From Marinomonas sp. MED121 (GTDB lineage Bacteria > Pseudomonadota > Gammaproteobacteria > Pseudomonadales > Marinomonadaceae), in contig NZ_CH672429.1 in assembly GCF_000153025.1 (NCBI RefSeq), positions 1,661,070-1,725,069 of the forward strand: a stretch of 64,000 nt of DNA, read 5' to 3'. Shown here piece after piece: positions 43,108 through 53,431 of this stretch. Every line of letters starts with the position of its first letter. Position 1 is the stretch's first letter. A program made the position numbers and the translations under genes. The notes below the pieces were generated by a model. It did not search any database and was not told the origin of the DNA. It saw nothing but the letters and a program-made list of their open reading frames with translations.

Positions 43108-44565
43108 ATGACAACTCAGCAACAGTATATTCACGGTCAGTATCAAGCCTCTACCAGTGGCGAAACCTTTGATACGATCAACCCAGCCACAGGTGAAGTG
43201 ATTGCCAGCGTTGAACTTGCCCTAGCCGCTGAGCTTGAAGCTGCCGTTGAATCAGCCAAAGCCGGTCAAAAAGTCTGGGCGGCGATGAGCGCGGTAGAAC
43301 GTGGCCGTATTTTAAAACGTGCGGCTGAGCTGTTACGTGAAAACAATGAAGAGCTAGCTAAGCTTGAAGTATTGGACACAGGTAAGCCAATGCAAGAAGC
43401 TAACTGTGTCGATATTTTAAGTGGCGCAGACGTTATCGAGTATTACGCTGGCCTGTGCGATAAAATCCAAGGTGAATACCAAGACCTTGGCGATGGCAAC
43501 TTTTTCTACACTCGCCGTGAAGCACTAGGTGTATGTGCCGGCATCGGTGCTTGGAACTACCCGATTCAAATCGCTTGTTGGAAATCAGGTCCTGCTCTTG
43601 CAGCAGGTAATGCGATGATTTTCAAACCGTCTGAAGAGACCCCTTTAACTGCCCTTAAACTAGCAGAAATTTATACCCAAGCAGGTTTGCCTGATGGCGT
43701 ATTTAACGTGCTTCAAGGGGATGCGAGAACAGGTCAACTTATTACCGCTCACCCAGGTATTGCCAAAGTCTCTTTCACAGGTGAATGTGGCACAGGTAAA
43801 AAAGTCATGACCTCTGCGGCGCAAACGCTTAAGCAGGTGACCATGGAACTTGGTGGCAAATCACCTATGATTATCTTCCCTGACACAGCGGTAGATGTGG
43901 CTGTTTCTGGTGCTATGTTGGCCAACTTCTACACCCAAGGTGAAGTTTGCACGAATGGTACTCGTGTCTTTGTTCACGAAGACATGATGGACGCTTTCAA
44001 AGCTGAGCTAAAAGAACGCACAGAGAAAATGATAGTAGGCGATCCTCAAGACCTTGATACTCAAGTGGGCGCTTTGATTTCTAAAGATCACATGCATAAA
44101 GTACTAGGCTTTATTGATGAAGCTAAAGATGCGGGTGCAACCTTGCTTTGCGGTGGCTACCAAGTGACTGAAAACGGCTTAGATAAAGGGGCTTTTGTCG
44201 CGCCAACTGTCTTTGTTGATTGCACAGATGATATGCCACAAGTTAAAGATGAGATCTTTGGCCCTGTTATGTCTGTTTTATCCTTTAAAGATGAAGATGA
44301 AGTGATTGCCCGCGCAAACGATACTAAATTTGGTTTGGCCGCTGGTGTCTTCACTAAAGACTTTAGCCGAGCTCATCGCGTTATTGCGCAACTAGAAGCA
44401 GGTATTTGCTGGATTAATAACTGGGGTGCGTCACCAGCAGAAATGCCAGTAGGTGGCTATAAAGAATCAGGGATTGGCCGTGAAAATGGTGTAGAAACTT
44501 TGCATCATTACACTCAAGTTAAGAGTGTGTATGTCACTTTAGAAGACATAGAGTCTCCGTACTAG
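43108..44565 (+). CDS. betB: Betaine aldehyde dehydrogenase
   Basis: Oxidises betaine aldehyde to glycine betaine, an osmoprotectant. The 485-residue aldehyde dehydrogenase has [22 protein letters not shown] (in part), the cofactor-side catalytic Glu in MELGGKSP near residue 250, and the nucleophilic Cys in [13 protein letters not shown] near residue 284; the EVCTNGTR sequence is specific to BetB. ATG start after CAGGAG. It precedes betA on the same strand by 85 bp. Confidence 0.95.
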   Translation: MTTQQQYIHGQYQASTSGETFDTINPATGEVIASVELALAAELEAAVESAKAGQKVWAAMSAVERGRILKRAAELLRENNEELAKLEVLDTGKPMQEANCVDILSGADVIEYYAGLCDKIQGEYQDLGDGNFFYTRREALGVCAGIGAWNYPIQIACWKSGPALAAGNAMIFKPSEETPLTALKLAEIYTQAGLPDGVFNVLQGDARTGQLITAHPGIAKVSFTGECGTGKKVMTSAAQTLKQVTMELGGKSPMIIFPDTAVDVAVSGAMLANFYTQGEVCTNGTRVFVHEDMMDAFKAELKERTEKMIVGDPQDLDTQVGALISKDHMHKVLGFIDEAKDAGATLLCGGYQVTENGLDKGAFVAPTVFVDCTDDMPQVKDEIFGPVMSVLSFKDEDEVIARANDTKFGLAAGVFTKDFSRAHRVIAQLEAGICWINNWGASPAEMPVGGYKESGIGRENGVETLHHYTQVKSVYVTLEDIESPY

Positions 44566-44650
44566 GATATAAACACATTCATTCTCTTTTTGAGTCCCAA
44601 AAGAATTAGTATGCATTCATCTAGCAGGATGAATGCAAGTAGGTTAAAGC

Positions 44651-46318
44651 ATGGCAAACGAAACATTTGATTACATCATAGTCGGTGCAGGCTCAGCAGG
44701 TTGCGTCTTAGCAGACAGGTTAACTGCATCGGGAAAGCATAAAGTACTGCTATTAGAAGCGGGCGGATCTGATAAAAGCATTTTTATCCAAATGCCGACC
44801 GCACTGTCTTATCCGATGAACACTGAGAAATACGCTTGGCAGTTCCATACGGACAAAGAACCTTATGTTGATAACCGTGAAATGCATTGTCCTCGTGGCA
44901 AGGTGCTAGGCGGCGGTTCGTCTATCAATGGTATGGTGTATGTTCGTGGTCATGCGTGTGATTTTGATGAGTGGCAAGAGCATGGCGCCCAAGGTTGGGA
45001 TTATCAAAGTTGTCTGCCTTACTTCAAACGTGCAGAAACTTGGATTCAAGGCCCAGATACCTATCGTGGGGGCAATGGCCCGGTTGGTACCAATAATGGT
45101 AACAACATGAGCATGAACCCTCTCTATCAAGCTTTTATCAATGCCGGCACTGATGCTGGTTATGGCAGTACCGATGATTACAACGGCTACCGTCAGGAAG
45201 GCTTTGGTCCTATGCATATGACGGTAAGGGACGGCGTGCGCGCGTCAACTTCTAATGCTTATCTTCGCACTGCCATGAAACGTAGTAACCTGACATTGCG
45301 CACAGGTGTACTCACTCATAAGGTTATTTTTAACGGGGATACAGCAACAGGTATTCAGTTCGAAAAGAATGGCAAGGTCGAAGTCGCGAACGCAAGTAAA
45401 GAAGTTATTTTAAGCGCGGGTTCTATTGGCTCACCACAACTATTGCAACTTTCTGGTATTGGTCCAAAAGATGTCTTAGAAAAAGCCGGCGTGCCGCTTT
45501 TCAAAGAGCTACCGGGTGTGGGTGAAAACCTGCAAGATCACCTTGAAGTCTATTTCCAGTATGAATGTAAGCAGCCTGTGTCCCTTAACTCTAAGTTAGG
45601 CTTGATCAGCAAAGGCATGATAGGTACTCGCTGGATTCTATTTAAAGATGGTTTGGGCGCGACCAACCACTTTGAGTCTTGTGCATTTATCCGTTCCCGT
45701 GCAGGTCTTAAATGGCCAAATATTCAATACCATTTCTTACCTGCTGCTATGCGTTACGATGGCCAAGCGGCGTTTGACGGTCATGGTTTCCAAGTGCATG
45801 TTGGTCCAAACAAGCCAGAAAGTCGTGGTAAAGTTTGGATTGAAAATGCCGATCCTAAAGCCAAGCCTCGCATTGTGTTTAACTATTTAAGCACAGAGCA
45901 AGATAGACAAGATTGGCGCGATACTATCCGCCTTAGCCGCGAAATTCTTCAGCAAGACGCTTTAACCGAGTTTCGTGGTGAAGAGATTCAGCCAGGCATG
46001 GCCGTTGAGTCTGATGAGCAAATTGATGCTTGGGTGAGACAGAATGTGGAAAGTGCTTACCACCCATCTTGCACTTGTAAAATGGGGGCTGACTCAGACC
46101 CTATGGCAGTACTTAATGCCAATTGTGAAGTACGTGGTGTGAAGTCATTAAGAGTCGTGGATTCTTCTATTTTCCCTACAATTACTAACGGTAACTTGAA
46201 CGCGCCATCTATCATGGTAGCCGAAAAAGCAGCTGACATGATTTTAGGCAATGCGCCACTACCGAGTGAAGATGCGCCAGTTTGGATTCATCATGATTGG
46301 CAAACTAGCCAACGATAA
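44651..46318 (+). CDS. betA: Choline dehydrogenase
   Basis: A 555-residue GMC-family flavoprotein that oxidises choline to betaine aldehyde. FAD-binding [18 protein letters not shown] opens the protein; [18 protein letters not shown] and the active-site His in [12 protein letters not shown] follow, and [18 protein letters not shown] near the end closes the FAD fold. Second gene of the betBA operon; the usual betI is not upstream and no choline transporter is adjacent. Confidence 0.95.
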   Translation: MANETFDYIIVGAGSAGCVLADRLTASGKHKVLLLEAGGSDKSIFIQMPTALSYPMNTEKYAWQFHTDKEPYVDNREMHCPRGKVLGGGSSINGMVYVRGHACDFDEWQEHGAQGWDYQSCLPYFKRAETWIQGPDTYRGGNGPVGTNNGNNMSMNPLYQAFINAGTDAGYGSTDDYNGYRQEGFGPMHMTVRDGVRASTSNAYLRTAMKRSNLTLRTGVLTHKVIFNGDTATGIQFEKNGKVEVANASKEVILSAGSIGSPQLLQLSGIGPKDVLEKAGVPLFKELPGVGENLQDHLEVYFQYECKQPVSLNSKLGLISKGMIGTRWILFKDGLGATNHFESCAFIRSRAGLKWPNIQYHFLPAAMRYDGQAAFDGHGFQVHVGPNKPESRGKVWIENADPKAKPRIVFNYLSTEQDRQDWRDTIRLSREILQQDALTEFRGEEIQPGMAVESDEQIDAWVRQNVESAYHPSCTCKMGADSDPMAVLNANCEVRGVKSLRVVDSSIFPTITNGNLNAPSIMVAEKAADMILGNAPLPSEDAPVWIHHDWQTSQR

Positions 46319-46328
46319 TCTGTTAACA

Positions 46329-46366
46329 GACATAAAAAAGGCCGATGATTCGGTCTTTTTTATGTC
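46329..46366. terminator. Terminator between betA and LysR gene
   Basis: A 17-bp stem, GACATAAAAAAGGCCGA with TCGGTCTTTTTTATGTC (one wobble), around a 4-base loop serves both convergent genes. Confidence 0.88.
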
Positions 46367-46372
46367 CATTTT

Positions 46373-47266
46373 TTAACTCACCAGCTTTGATAGTGACAAT
46401 GCATTTCGAATAGAGTCTTCCATTGCATTACATAATTCTGACTGCTGACTATGCCGCAATAAAGCCATTGAAGAAGGAGGCAAAGACGGAAAACCATCCG
46501 CTTTTGTTAAAATTTTCATATGAGGTTCAACAGAATTAATCGATAACATGGCAACCGCAACCCCTGCATTCACTGCGGTTTTTATACCAGCAATACTTTC
46601 ACTAGAAAATGTCATTTGATAGGGGCGATTGACCTCTTCAAGCGCATCAATAGCGACTTCTCGCCACCAGCAATCCCTATCATAAACGGCCAAGGGTACA
46701 ACTTGATCAGGCATGAGTTGCAGAGACTCATGGGCCACCCAAACACTTTCTTCTTGCCAAAGAATCGTATCAAAATCTTCTTCAGGGGAAGCAAGATATA
46801 AAGCGAGATCCAACTCGCCTGCTTGTATTGCTTGGGGAAATTGAGAACTCAAGCTGCACCTAACACTTACCTCAACATCCGGGTTGTTAGCTAAAAAATG
46901 ACGCAAACCGGACTCTAAGATGACAAGACCACAATCATCAGGGACGCCCAAAGCAACTCTGCCAGAGAGCTTATTAGTAAAGAGTCCTGCTATTCGATTA
47001 ACCTCTGCAATCAACTTACGGGCTTCGGGCAGAAGTCTATGACCATCCTCTGTCAACAGCATCCCTCTTGGCTGTCGATAAAATAATTGAGTTGAGAATG
47101 ACGCCTCCAACTTCTTAATTTGAACACTGATCGCCGATTGGGTGCGATTAAGGTAATTTGCAGCTTGAGTCAGGTTACCCGTTTCAGCAATGGCCACAAA
47201 GGTTCTAAGTAAATCACTGTCTAATTGAGAGCGTTCGATATTTTTCATGTCAACCATAATAATCAT
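46373..47266 (-). CDS. LysR-family transcriptional regulator
   Basis: A 297-residue regulator: N-terminal HTH (DLLRTFVAIAETGNLTQAANYLNRTQSAISVQIKKLE, given in part) and a LysR substrate-binding domain from about residue 95. It is divergent from a permease gene with 68 bp between, the common layout for a LysR controlling its neighbour. The exact start is uncertain: three in-frame ATGs within 21 bp lack a clear ribosome site. Confidence 0.88.
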   Translation of the reverse strand: MIIMVDMKNIERSQLDSDLLRTFVAIAETGNLTQAANYLNRTQSAISVQIKKLEASFSTQLFYRQPRGMLLTEDGHRLLPEARKLIAEVNRIAGLFTNKLSGRVALGVPDDCGLVILESGLRHFLANNPDVEVSVRCSLSSQFPQAIQAGELDLALYLASPEEDFDTILWQEESVWVAHESLQLMPDQVVPLAVYDRDCWWREVAIDALEEVNRPYQMTFSSESIAGIKTAVNAGVAVAMLSINSVEPHMKILTKADGFPSLPPSSMALLRHSQQSELCNAMEDSIRNALSLSKLVS

Positions 47267-47278
47267 TCATTTTAAATA

Positions 47279-47307
47279 TGATAATAACCTAGATAAGCTC
47301 ATTATCA
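47279..47307. promoter_or_regulatory. Candidate LysR operator
   Basis: TGATAAT (47279-47285) and ATTATCA (47301-47307) are inverted arms in the divergent gap between LysR and permease genes. The arrangement fits a LysR binding site, though the family's T-N11-A core is loose. Confidence 0.35.
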
Positions 47308-47334
47308 ATCTCACTATTTAGGAAGTTGATTGAA

Positions 47335-48363
47335 ATGATAAGCCGCATCAGCCACGCTATGAAGCAAATAGATATCAAGCCAATGGTTGTTATCAGCCTT
47401 TTTACAACGGCCCTAATTATGTCACCTAACAGTGTTTTTGGTGCCCTTCAGTTTGCCCTTAATAATCTAGTGAGTATCCTTCCCATAATGCTGGCAGGCT
47501 TATTATTAACAGCTAGTATGGCAGCCAGTAACGCGACAAAACTTTTAATCAAAGGGTTTGAAGGGAAAATGACAAGTATGATCATACTGTCTTCTGTGAT
47601 TGGCGCACTCACGCCTGTTTGTGGCGCCACTGTCTTACCCCTTATCGCAGGTCTGTTAATTGCTGGGGTGCCATTAGCTCCTATCATGGCATTTTGGTTG
47701 TCATCCCCAATTACAGACCCAGCGATGCTATCACTTACTGGCGCAACGCTAGGTTGGCCCTTTGCCATAGCGAAAACCTTAGGCGCTGCTCTTGCAGGCC
47801 TTTTTGGTGGCGTTATCACCCTAAAACTATGCCAATTAGGTTTCATGTCTGATCCGATGAAACGAACCCACTTGAATTCAACGAATAAGAAACAATGCCT
47901 TGCTTCAGATTGTCAAAGTGACACCCCTGTTTTATGGCGATTTTGGCAAGAGCCCTGCAGAGTAAAAGTCTTTTTTAATACTTTGATGGCAACAGGCAAG
48001 TTAATGATAATCTGGCTTTCGCTGGCCTTTATCGCTGAGTATTACATCAATCAGTTTGTGCCATTAGATTGGCTGCCAAGCTTATTTGGTGCAGATAATG
48101 TTTGGGCTGTGCCGCTGGCAGCCTTAATCGGCGCTCCCATATATCTAGATGGCTATGCCGCCCTTCCTTTGATTCGCAGTTTAATGGATGCTGGAATGCG
48201 ACCTGATGCCGCTTTAACCTTTTTAGTGGCAGGCGGTATCACCAGTGCCTGGGCAGCGATTCCTGTCTATGCCCTAGTAAAAAAAGAAGTCTTCTTCCTC
48301 TATCTTACTTTGGCAACTAGCGCATCAATATTGGTGGGATTAACGCTTGGCAGCTTTTTATAA
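47335..48363 (+). CDS. Permease of the ArsP/DUF318 family
   Basis: A 342-residue membrane protein with about eight to ten helices. ALTPVCGATVLPLIAGLLIAGVPLAPIMAFWLSSPITDPAM (in part) and the C-terminal GGITSAWAAIPVYALV are hallmark segments of ArsP-type permeases, some of which export organoarsenicals. No arsenic gene is nearby, so no substrate is claimed. The start at 47335 follows AGGAAG; a TTG nine bases upstream is less likely. Divergent from the LysR gene. Confidence 0.82.
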   Translation: MISRISHAMKQIDIKPMVVISLFTTALIMSPNSVFGALQFALNNLVSILPIMLAGLLLTASMAASNATKLLIKGFEGKMTSMIILSSVIGALTPVCGATVLPLIAGLLIAGVPLAPIMAFWLSSPITDPAMLSLTGATLGWPFAIAKTLGAALAGLFGGVITLKLCQLGFMSDPMKRTHLNSTNKKQCLASDCQSDTPVLWRFWQEPCRVKVFFNTLMATGKLMIIWLSLAFIAEYYINQFVPLDWLPSLFGADNVWAVPLAALIGAPIYLDGYAALPLIRSLMDAGMRPDAALTFLVAGGITSAWAAIPVYALVKKEVFFLYLTLATSASILVGLTLGSFL

Positions 48364-48538
48364 GGTCGCGACAAAAAAGGTTTCTCTTGCACCTGTTACA
48401 CCAGCCTAAAATACTTAAGTACCACACTATTTAAATTCGGTACTAGCTATAGCACCTCACTTCATCATATGATTTATGGTAATAATTAAATTTAGAAAAA
48501 TAACAAATACACATTTAATCTATTCAAAAGGAAGTGCT

Positions 48539-50362
48539 ATGTCTGACGTTAAATTAATTGATGATCGTGATATTGAATTTTTACTCTACGAGTTTCTGGA
48601 TACCCAAGCATTATTAGAACGACCTAGATATCAGGAACACTCACGAGAGATCTTTAACACCACCTTAGACACAGCCAAAACGATAGCGCAAAAATACTTT
48701 GCTAATCACAACAGCAAAGGAGATGAAAACGAACCTAGTTTTGATGGCGAAAAGGTTCATCTTATTCCGGAAACACAAGCGGCTTGGGATGCCTATGCTG
48801 AAGCGGGTTTTTTAGGAGCCGCTTACGACTTTGAAGAAGGCGGATCACAAATGCCAGAGATCATTCTACGCGCTGCCATGGGTTATATTACCGCCGCCAA
48901 CCCTTCTACCACTGTCTATCCATTTTTAACCCTTGGCGCTGCTAACCTAGTACGCAGTTTTGCCAGTGAAGAACACAAAGCCACTTACCTCCCTCCTATG
49001 ATGGATGGCCGTTTTGCAGGCACCATGGCACTCACAGAGCCTGGTCAAGGTTCAGCCCTTGCGGATATTACCACCAGCGCTAAACCTCAAACAGACGGCA
49101 CTTATCGCATCTTTGGCCAAAAGATGTTTATCACTGGGGGGGACCAATCTCTCACAGATAACATCATCCACATGGTACTTGCCCGAGTTGAAGATGCACC
49201 AGCGGGTACAAAAGGCATTTCCATGTTTATTTGCCCTAAAGTACTGGTGAACGAAGATGGCAGTTTAGGCGAGCGTAACGATGTGGCACTGGCAGGTCTT
49301 CTCCATAAAATGGGCTATAAAAACGCCACTTCTACCGTACTCAATTTTGGTGAAAAAGATGGTGCTGTCGGCTACCTAGTGGGCGAAGAAAATAAAGGTC
49401 TGAGCTATATGTTTCAGCTAATGAACGAGGCTCGCATTAGCGTGGGTTCAGGTGCTAGCCTGTTAGGCTACCAAGGGTATAACTACTCTCTAGAATATGC
49501 CCGCAATCGACCACAAGGCCGTCCACCAACCGACAGAGACCCTAGCAGTAAGCAAGTCAATATTGTCGAGCATGCAGATGTTCGCCGAATGTTATTGGCG
49601 CAAAAAGCCTACTCAGAAGGCTCTCTCGCATTATGTTTATATGCTTCCTCTTTGTTTGAAGACAGCCAAACAGGGGCAACAGAAGAAGACAGAAAAGCCG
49701 CGTTTACTCTATTAGACCTCATCACACCTATCGTCAAAAGCTTCCCGTCTAAATACGGCTTAAAAGCCAATGAGCTCGCGATACAGATTTTAGGTGGCTC
49801 AGGCTATATCCGTGAATATCCGGTAGAACAGTATTATCGAGACAATCGACTTAATGCCATTCACGAAGGTACTGATGGCATCCATGGTTTAGATTTATTG
49901 GCCCGTAAAGTACCCATGAAAGACATGGCGGGCTATCAAGCCATGTCAAAAGAAATGAAGAAGATACTTAAAACCATTAAGCAAGATGTCAACCTGCAAG
50001 AAGGCCGTATTCGCGAATTTGCAGATGCTCTGCAAGCCGCACTTAAAACCTTAGACAATACCACCATGATGTTGATGATGACCTTAGGCAAAGGAAAAAT
50101 TGAGCTAGGCCTTGCCAATGCCAACCTCTATTTAGACATGTTTGGTCGTGTGTTAGTCAGCTGGATCTGGCTTAAGCAAGCAGTACTCGCACAGCAAGCT
50201 CTCGACCTTAAACCGCACGAAACGGATGAACATTTCTACCAAGGAAAACTACAAGCAGCGCAATACTACATTCGTTGGGAGTTACCTGAAATTGAGCATC
50301 AGGCCAAGTTACTGCAAGCCAATGATGATACTTGTCTAACCATGCAGGATGAGTGGTTTTAA
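48539..50362 (+). CDS. Long acyl-CoA dehydrogenase, DmdC/AcdB type
   Basis: A 607-residue FAD enzyme, longer than classical 380-residue acyl-CoA dehydrogenases owing to an N-terminal extension and a C-terminal domain. FAD/substrate motifs are MALTEPGQGSALADI, FITGGDQSLTDNI and QILGGSGYIREYPVEQYYRD; the catalytic Glu is in NAIHEGTDGIHGLDLL. DmdC, which acts on methylmercaptopropionyl-CoA in DMSP degradation, belongs to this group, as do ordinary fatty-acid enzymes. No dmdA, B or D is in view. Start at 48539 has AAAAGGAAG upstream. Confidence 0.88.
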   Translation: MSDVKLIDDRDIEFLLYEFLDTQALLERPRYQEHSREIFNTTLDTAKTIAQKYFANHNSKGDENEPSFDGEKVHLIPETQAAWDAYAEAGFLGAAYDFEEGGSQMPEIILRAAMGYITAANPSTTVYPFLTLGAANLVRSFASEEHKATYLPPMMDGRFAGTMALTEPGQGSALADITTSAKPQTDGTYRIFGQKMFITGGDQSLTDNIIHMVLARVEDAPAGTKGISMFICPKVLVNEDGSLGERNDVALAGLLHKMGYKNATSTVLNFGEKDGAVGYLVGEENKGLSYMFQLMNEARISVGSGASLLGYQGYNYSLEYARNRPQGRPPTDRDPSSKQVNIVEHADVRRMLLAQKAYSEGSLALCLYASSLFEDSQTGATEEDRKAAFTLLDLITPIVKSFPSKYGLKANELAIQILGGSGYIREYPVEQYYRDNRLNAIHEGTDGIHGLDLLARKVPMKDMAGYQAMSKEMKKILKTIKQDVNLQEGRIREFADALQAALKTLDNTTMMLMMTLGKGKIELGLANANLYLDMFGRVLVSWIWLKQAVLAQQALDLKPHETDEHFYQGKLQAAQYYIRWELPEIEHQAKLLQANDDTCLTMQDEWF

Positions 50363-50394
50363 CTTACCTTTTATTTCAACTTGCCTTTTATTTC
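50361..50394. repeat. 17-bp tandem duplication after acyl-CoA dehydrogenase gene
   Basis: AACTTACCTTTTATTTC is followed directly by AACTTGCCTTTTATTTC; the first unit overlaps the stop codon. Similar small arrays occur near other gene ends in this window. Confidence 0.75.
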
Positions 50395-50401
50395 AACTAA
50401 G

Positions 50402-50428
50402 CAGAATCAGTGGTTTAGGCTGATTCTG
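50402..50428. terminator. Hairpin between convergent genes
   Basis: CAGAATCAG and CTGATTCTG form a perfect 9-bp stem with a 9-base loop. The following T-tract is weak on both strands, so termination efficiency is uncertain. Confidence 0.5.
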
Positions 50429-50450
50429 TTGCGTCATTTCATAAACAAGA

Positions 50451-51101
50451 TTATTTATCTTGTTCTTTCGATAAGTCATGCAAATTAGCACTTAACGAGA
50501 TTGCATCGTCTTTATGCTCAATACCTGACTGGGAAACTTCGGTTGCAGCGAGTGTAATCGGCTTTTGCTCCGGCATATCATCTGTGACTAACACGGACAT
50601 TTGTACCTTGTCATAAAAGCCACCGTGCCGAAAACCTGCTTGTCGCTGAATCCCTTCATGTTGATAGCCCGCATTTTCATAGGCCCTAATTGCCGCTTTA
50701 TTATCAACAAATGCAGTAAGCTCCAATCTATGCAAGCCTAAATCGCGAAAAGCATAAGCCGTCACTAATTGAGTGACATTAGTGGCGACACCTTTGCCCC
50801 AGTAGTGCTTGTCCCCGATGAGAATAAAGTATTCGGCGCTGCGGTTTATTTGGCTAATTGATACTAGCCCTGTGTAGCCCACCAACTTGCCTGTTTTAAT
50901 ACAGCAAATCCCGAACATGACGCTTTTTCTGTCCTGATTAACCTTGTTTAACCAAGCACAGATTTCACTTTGAGCTTGAGGAAAAGCATAAGAAGAAACA
51001 CTAAATTGAGTCACCTCTCTATCCTGTGACCAGAGGTAAAATACCTCGGCATCTTCAGCGTCAAGTGATCTTAAGGTGACAGCTTGGCCTTTGATAAACA
51101 T
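50451..51101 (-). CDS. GNAT-family N-acetyltransferase (RimJ/RimL type)
   Basis: A 216-residue acetyltransferase. LRSLDAEDAEVFYLWSQDREVTQF opens the domain; acetyl-CoA binding is in YWGKGVATNVTQLVTAYAF, and FVDNKAAIRAYENAGYQHEG is typical of RimJ/RimL relatives. The last 40 residues are an unrelated polar tail. Substrate unknown; amino-acid, peptide or polyamine acetylation are all possible. AAGGAG precedes the ATG. Confidence 0.85.
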   Translation of the reverse strand: MFIKGQAVTLRSLDAEDAEVFYLWSQDREVTQFSVSSYAFPQAQSEICAWLNKVNQDRKSVMFGICCIKTGKLVGYTGLVSISQINRSAEYFILIGDKHYWGKGVATNVTQLVTAYAFRDLGLHRLELTAFVDNKAAIRAYENAGYQHEGIQRQAGFRHGGFYDKVQMSVLVTDDMPEQKPITLAATEVSQSGIEHKDDAISLSANLHDLSKEQDK

Positions 51102-51203
51102 ACTCTTCTCCTTGTGCTAATACCTTAACTCTAAAGACTTTACCTCTAAATTAGCTTGAAGCATCAATGAAGTCACGTTTCCACTTAAGTTTGCGGCAAT
51201 AAA

Positions 51204-51240
51204 AAAGCCTTATTGGGCATAGAACCCCCAATAAGGCTTT
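51204..51240. terminator. Terminator after cpdB
   Basis: AAAGCCTTATTGGG (51204-51217) and its complement (51227-51240) form a 14-bp stem with flanking A- and T-runs. Confidence 0.85.
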
Positions 51241-51297
51241 TGTTTTACTTCACGTTTTTTAAGGGTTTTGCTTAACTTTTCGTGTAAGCAACCCGAC

Positions 51298-53250
51298 TTA
51301 TTTTAATAAGAACTGAGCAAAGCCATCATCAAGGTCTTTATCAAATTCAACATTATCTGACGCAACCGCCTTACCTTTTGGAGAGGTTTTAAACACAACT
51401 TTTGTATTAGCTAGTGTATCTGCAAACTCCCAGTTACCGTCGGCTTTAGGTGAAATGGTCGATTGAGACAATAGATAATTAGCCACAACATCGCGGTTCT
51501 TATCGGGTGCATCGATAACTATGGTCGATCCATCTAGGTTAGGAAAGTGTCCGCCACCACCAGCACGGTAATTGTTAGTCGCAACGAGGAAGTCTTGGCT
51601 AAGGTCAATCGCTTTACCTTGAAAGGTTACATTTTTGATTCTTTGATTATCTGCACTCACCATGGCACCTTTACTTTCGTAACGGGCAGGCTGAGTCACA
51701 TCGATTTGATAATTAATGCCATCAATCACATCAAAGTTATAAGTTGGGAAGCTAGTATTTACCAACTGCTGAGCAGAACTCGTATTAGTCGTATCGATTT
51801 GATTAAACTGGCCCGCAGAGAACTCAAGCCACTCGACGATTTGAGCACCATTTAACTTCACCACTTTTAGATCGTTCGGGTAAATATAAAGGTCGCTGAC
51901 ATTTTTAAGGGCGATATCCCCTTTTTTCACATCCGTATAATAATCCGCGCCACCTCGGCCACCGGCTTTAAATGGCGCACCCGCCGATAGGATAGGCAAG
52001 CCGTCAAATGACGTGCCCTGTACGATATTTTTCACGTACCAGGTTTGCGCTTGATTCACGACTTGAATAGAAGGGTCATCTTGAACGAGTGCAAAGAAAC
52101 TATTGATATCCGCAGTGGTTTCACCCACTTTCTTACGCATGTAAGCTAAGGTACCTTGGTGGTCTTCTTCTACCACCTTGTTAATGTCTGCTGCAGCATT
52201 AACTAAAGGAATACTCTTGCGCCCTTCACGCTTTGCGATAGCACGTACAGAACCCGTACCATCAACCACTTGCCACTTGCCGTTTTCCTGCTCTAGAGTC
52301 AGATCAACCACACCTAGGTGGCTTCCCCAAAAGCCTGGCATAGTCGCAGCCACACCAAAAACCGTGCCTTTATCTGAGTCGACACCTTCGTAAGCATCAA
52401 GGGCTTTATCGCCTGGAAAAACGCGATGAGAGTGGCCAAACATGATGGCATCGATACCTTCGACCTTAGCGAGGTAATAAGTCGCGTGCTCATCCATGCC
52501 TTCACGGGGGGTGTCATACATACCGGAATGAGGGATAGCGACTATGACATCCGCACCCTTGGCTTTCATTTCTGGAACAAACTTTCTTGCTGTTTCAACA
52601 ATATCTTTAGAGATTACCTTACCCGTAAGATTGGCTTTATCCCAGGTCATAATCTGTGGTGGAGTAAAACCGATATAACCTATTTTGATGGTTTGCTTGT
52701 TACCTTCAGAGTCAATTACGTCCTTGTCTTTAATAATATAAGGCTGGAAGTAGTTTTGATCGTTAGTGGCGTCATCATCACCGTCATCAAAGTAAACGTT
52801 AGCAACCACATAAGGGAAGTTAGCGCCGCTTAGGGACTTCATCAAAAAGTCTAAACCATAGTTAAATTCATGGTTACCAATATTAGCGGCGTCATAACCA
52901 AGTAGGTTCATAGCTTTGAATGCAGGGTGAGTTTCTCCAAACTTAAGCACCTTACCCTTAGCCACATAATCACCTAGCGGTGTGCCTTGAAGTAAATCAC
53001 CATTATCAACCAAAACAGAGTTAGTGACTTCAGCACGTGCTTGGCGAATTAGGGTTGCGACTTTAGATAAACCCACTGAGTTACTTTGGCTATCTTTGTA
53101 GTAATCATAATCTTGGATATGCATGTGAATATCCGTGGTTTCCATAACTCTTAACGCTACTGTTTGAGCTAAAGCACTCTGGCTTAGCAAAAGAGAGCCG
53201 ACAATGGCTGGACCCACTAAAAATGGTAAAGATTGACGCAACAAAGACAT
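51298..53250 (-). CDS. cpdB: 2',3'-cyclic-nucleotide 2'-phosphodiesterase/3'-nucleotidase
   Basis: A 650-residue periplasmic enzyme that releases nucleosides and phosphate from cyclic and 3' nucleotides. A signal peptide ends near ALAQ at residue 29. The metallophosphatase domain has TDIHMHIQDYDYY, NHEFNYGLDFL and MFGHSHRVFPG; the C-terminal 5'-nucleotidase domain supplies nucleoside-stacking aromatics (GGRGGADYYTD, NNYRAGGGGHFPNL). Together with the alkaline phosphatase it suggests extracellular phosphate and nucleotide scavenging. ATG start after CGGAG. Confidence 0.94.
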   Translation of the reverse strand: MSLLRQSLPFLVGPAIVGSLLLSQSALAQTVALRVMETTDIHMHIQDYDYYKDSQSNSVGLSKVATLIRQARAEVTNSVLVDNGDLLQGTPLGDYVAKGKVLKFGETHPAFKAMNLLGYDAANIGNHEFNYGLDFLMKSLSGANFPYVVANVYFDDGDDDATNDQNYFQPYIIKDKDVIDSEGNKQTIKIGYIGFTPPQIMTWDKANLTGKVISKDIVETARKFVPEMKAKGADVIVAIPHSGMYDTPREGMDEHATYYLAKVEGIDAIMFGHSHRVFPGDKALDAYEGVDSDKGTVFGVAATMPGFWGSHLGVVDLTLEQENGKWQVVDGTGSVRAIAKREGRKSIPLVNAAADINKVVEEDHQGTLAYMRKKVGETTADINSFFALVQDDPSIQVVNQAQTWYVKNIVQGTSFDGLPILSAGAPFKAGGRGGADYYTDVKKGDIALKNVSDLYIYPNDLKVVKLNGAQIVEWLEFSAGQFNQIDTTNTSSAQQLVNTSFPTYNFDVIDGINYQIDVTQPARYESKGAMVSADNQRIKNVTFQGKAIDLSQDFLVATNNYRAGGGGHFPNLDGSTIVIDAPDKNRDVVANYLLSQSTISPKADGNWEFADTLANTKVVFKTSPKGKAVASDNVEFDKDLDDGFAQFLLK

Positions 53251-53431
53251 ATATGAGCTCCGATTAGATGGTGTTTGTTATTATGTTAGCGATAGATTAA
53301 TTTATCATTGATTTACTTTTTATTAATTCTGACTAAAAAGACAGATTAACAGTAGGCTTATCTAATGTGAACTCTAGTCATGACAATAATCTGACAAAAG
53401 TATGAATTTATTATTATCAGGTTCATCTCTT

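Noticed and set aside
48539-50362. Naming the acyl-CoA dehydrogenase dmdC and proposing a DMSP cluster
   Set aside because: The family also includes fatty-acid enzymes, and no dmdA, dmdB, dmdD or DMSP lyase gene is nearby.
52426-52833. A 135-codon plus-strand frame inside cpdB
   Set aside because: It is antisense to the conserved metallophosphatase domain and has no recognisable domain.
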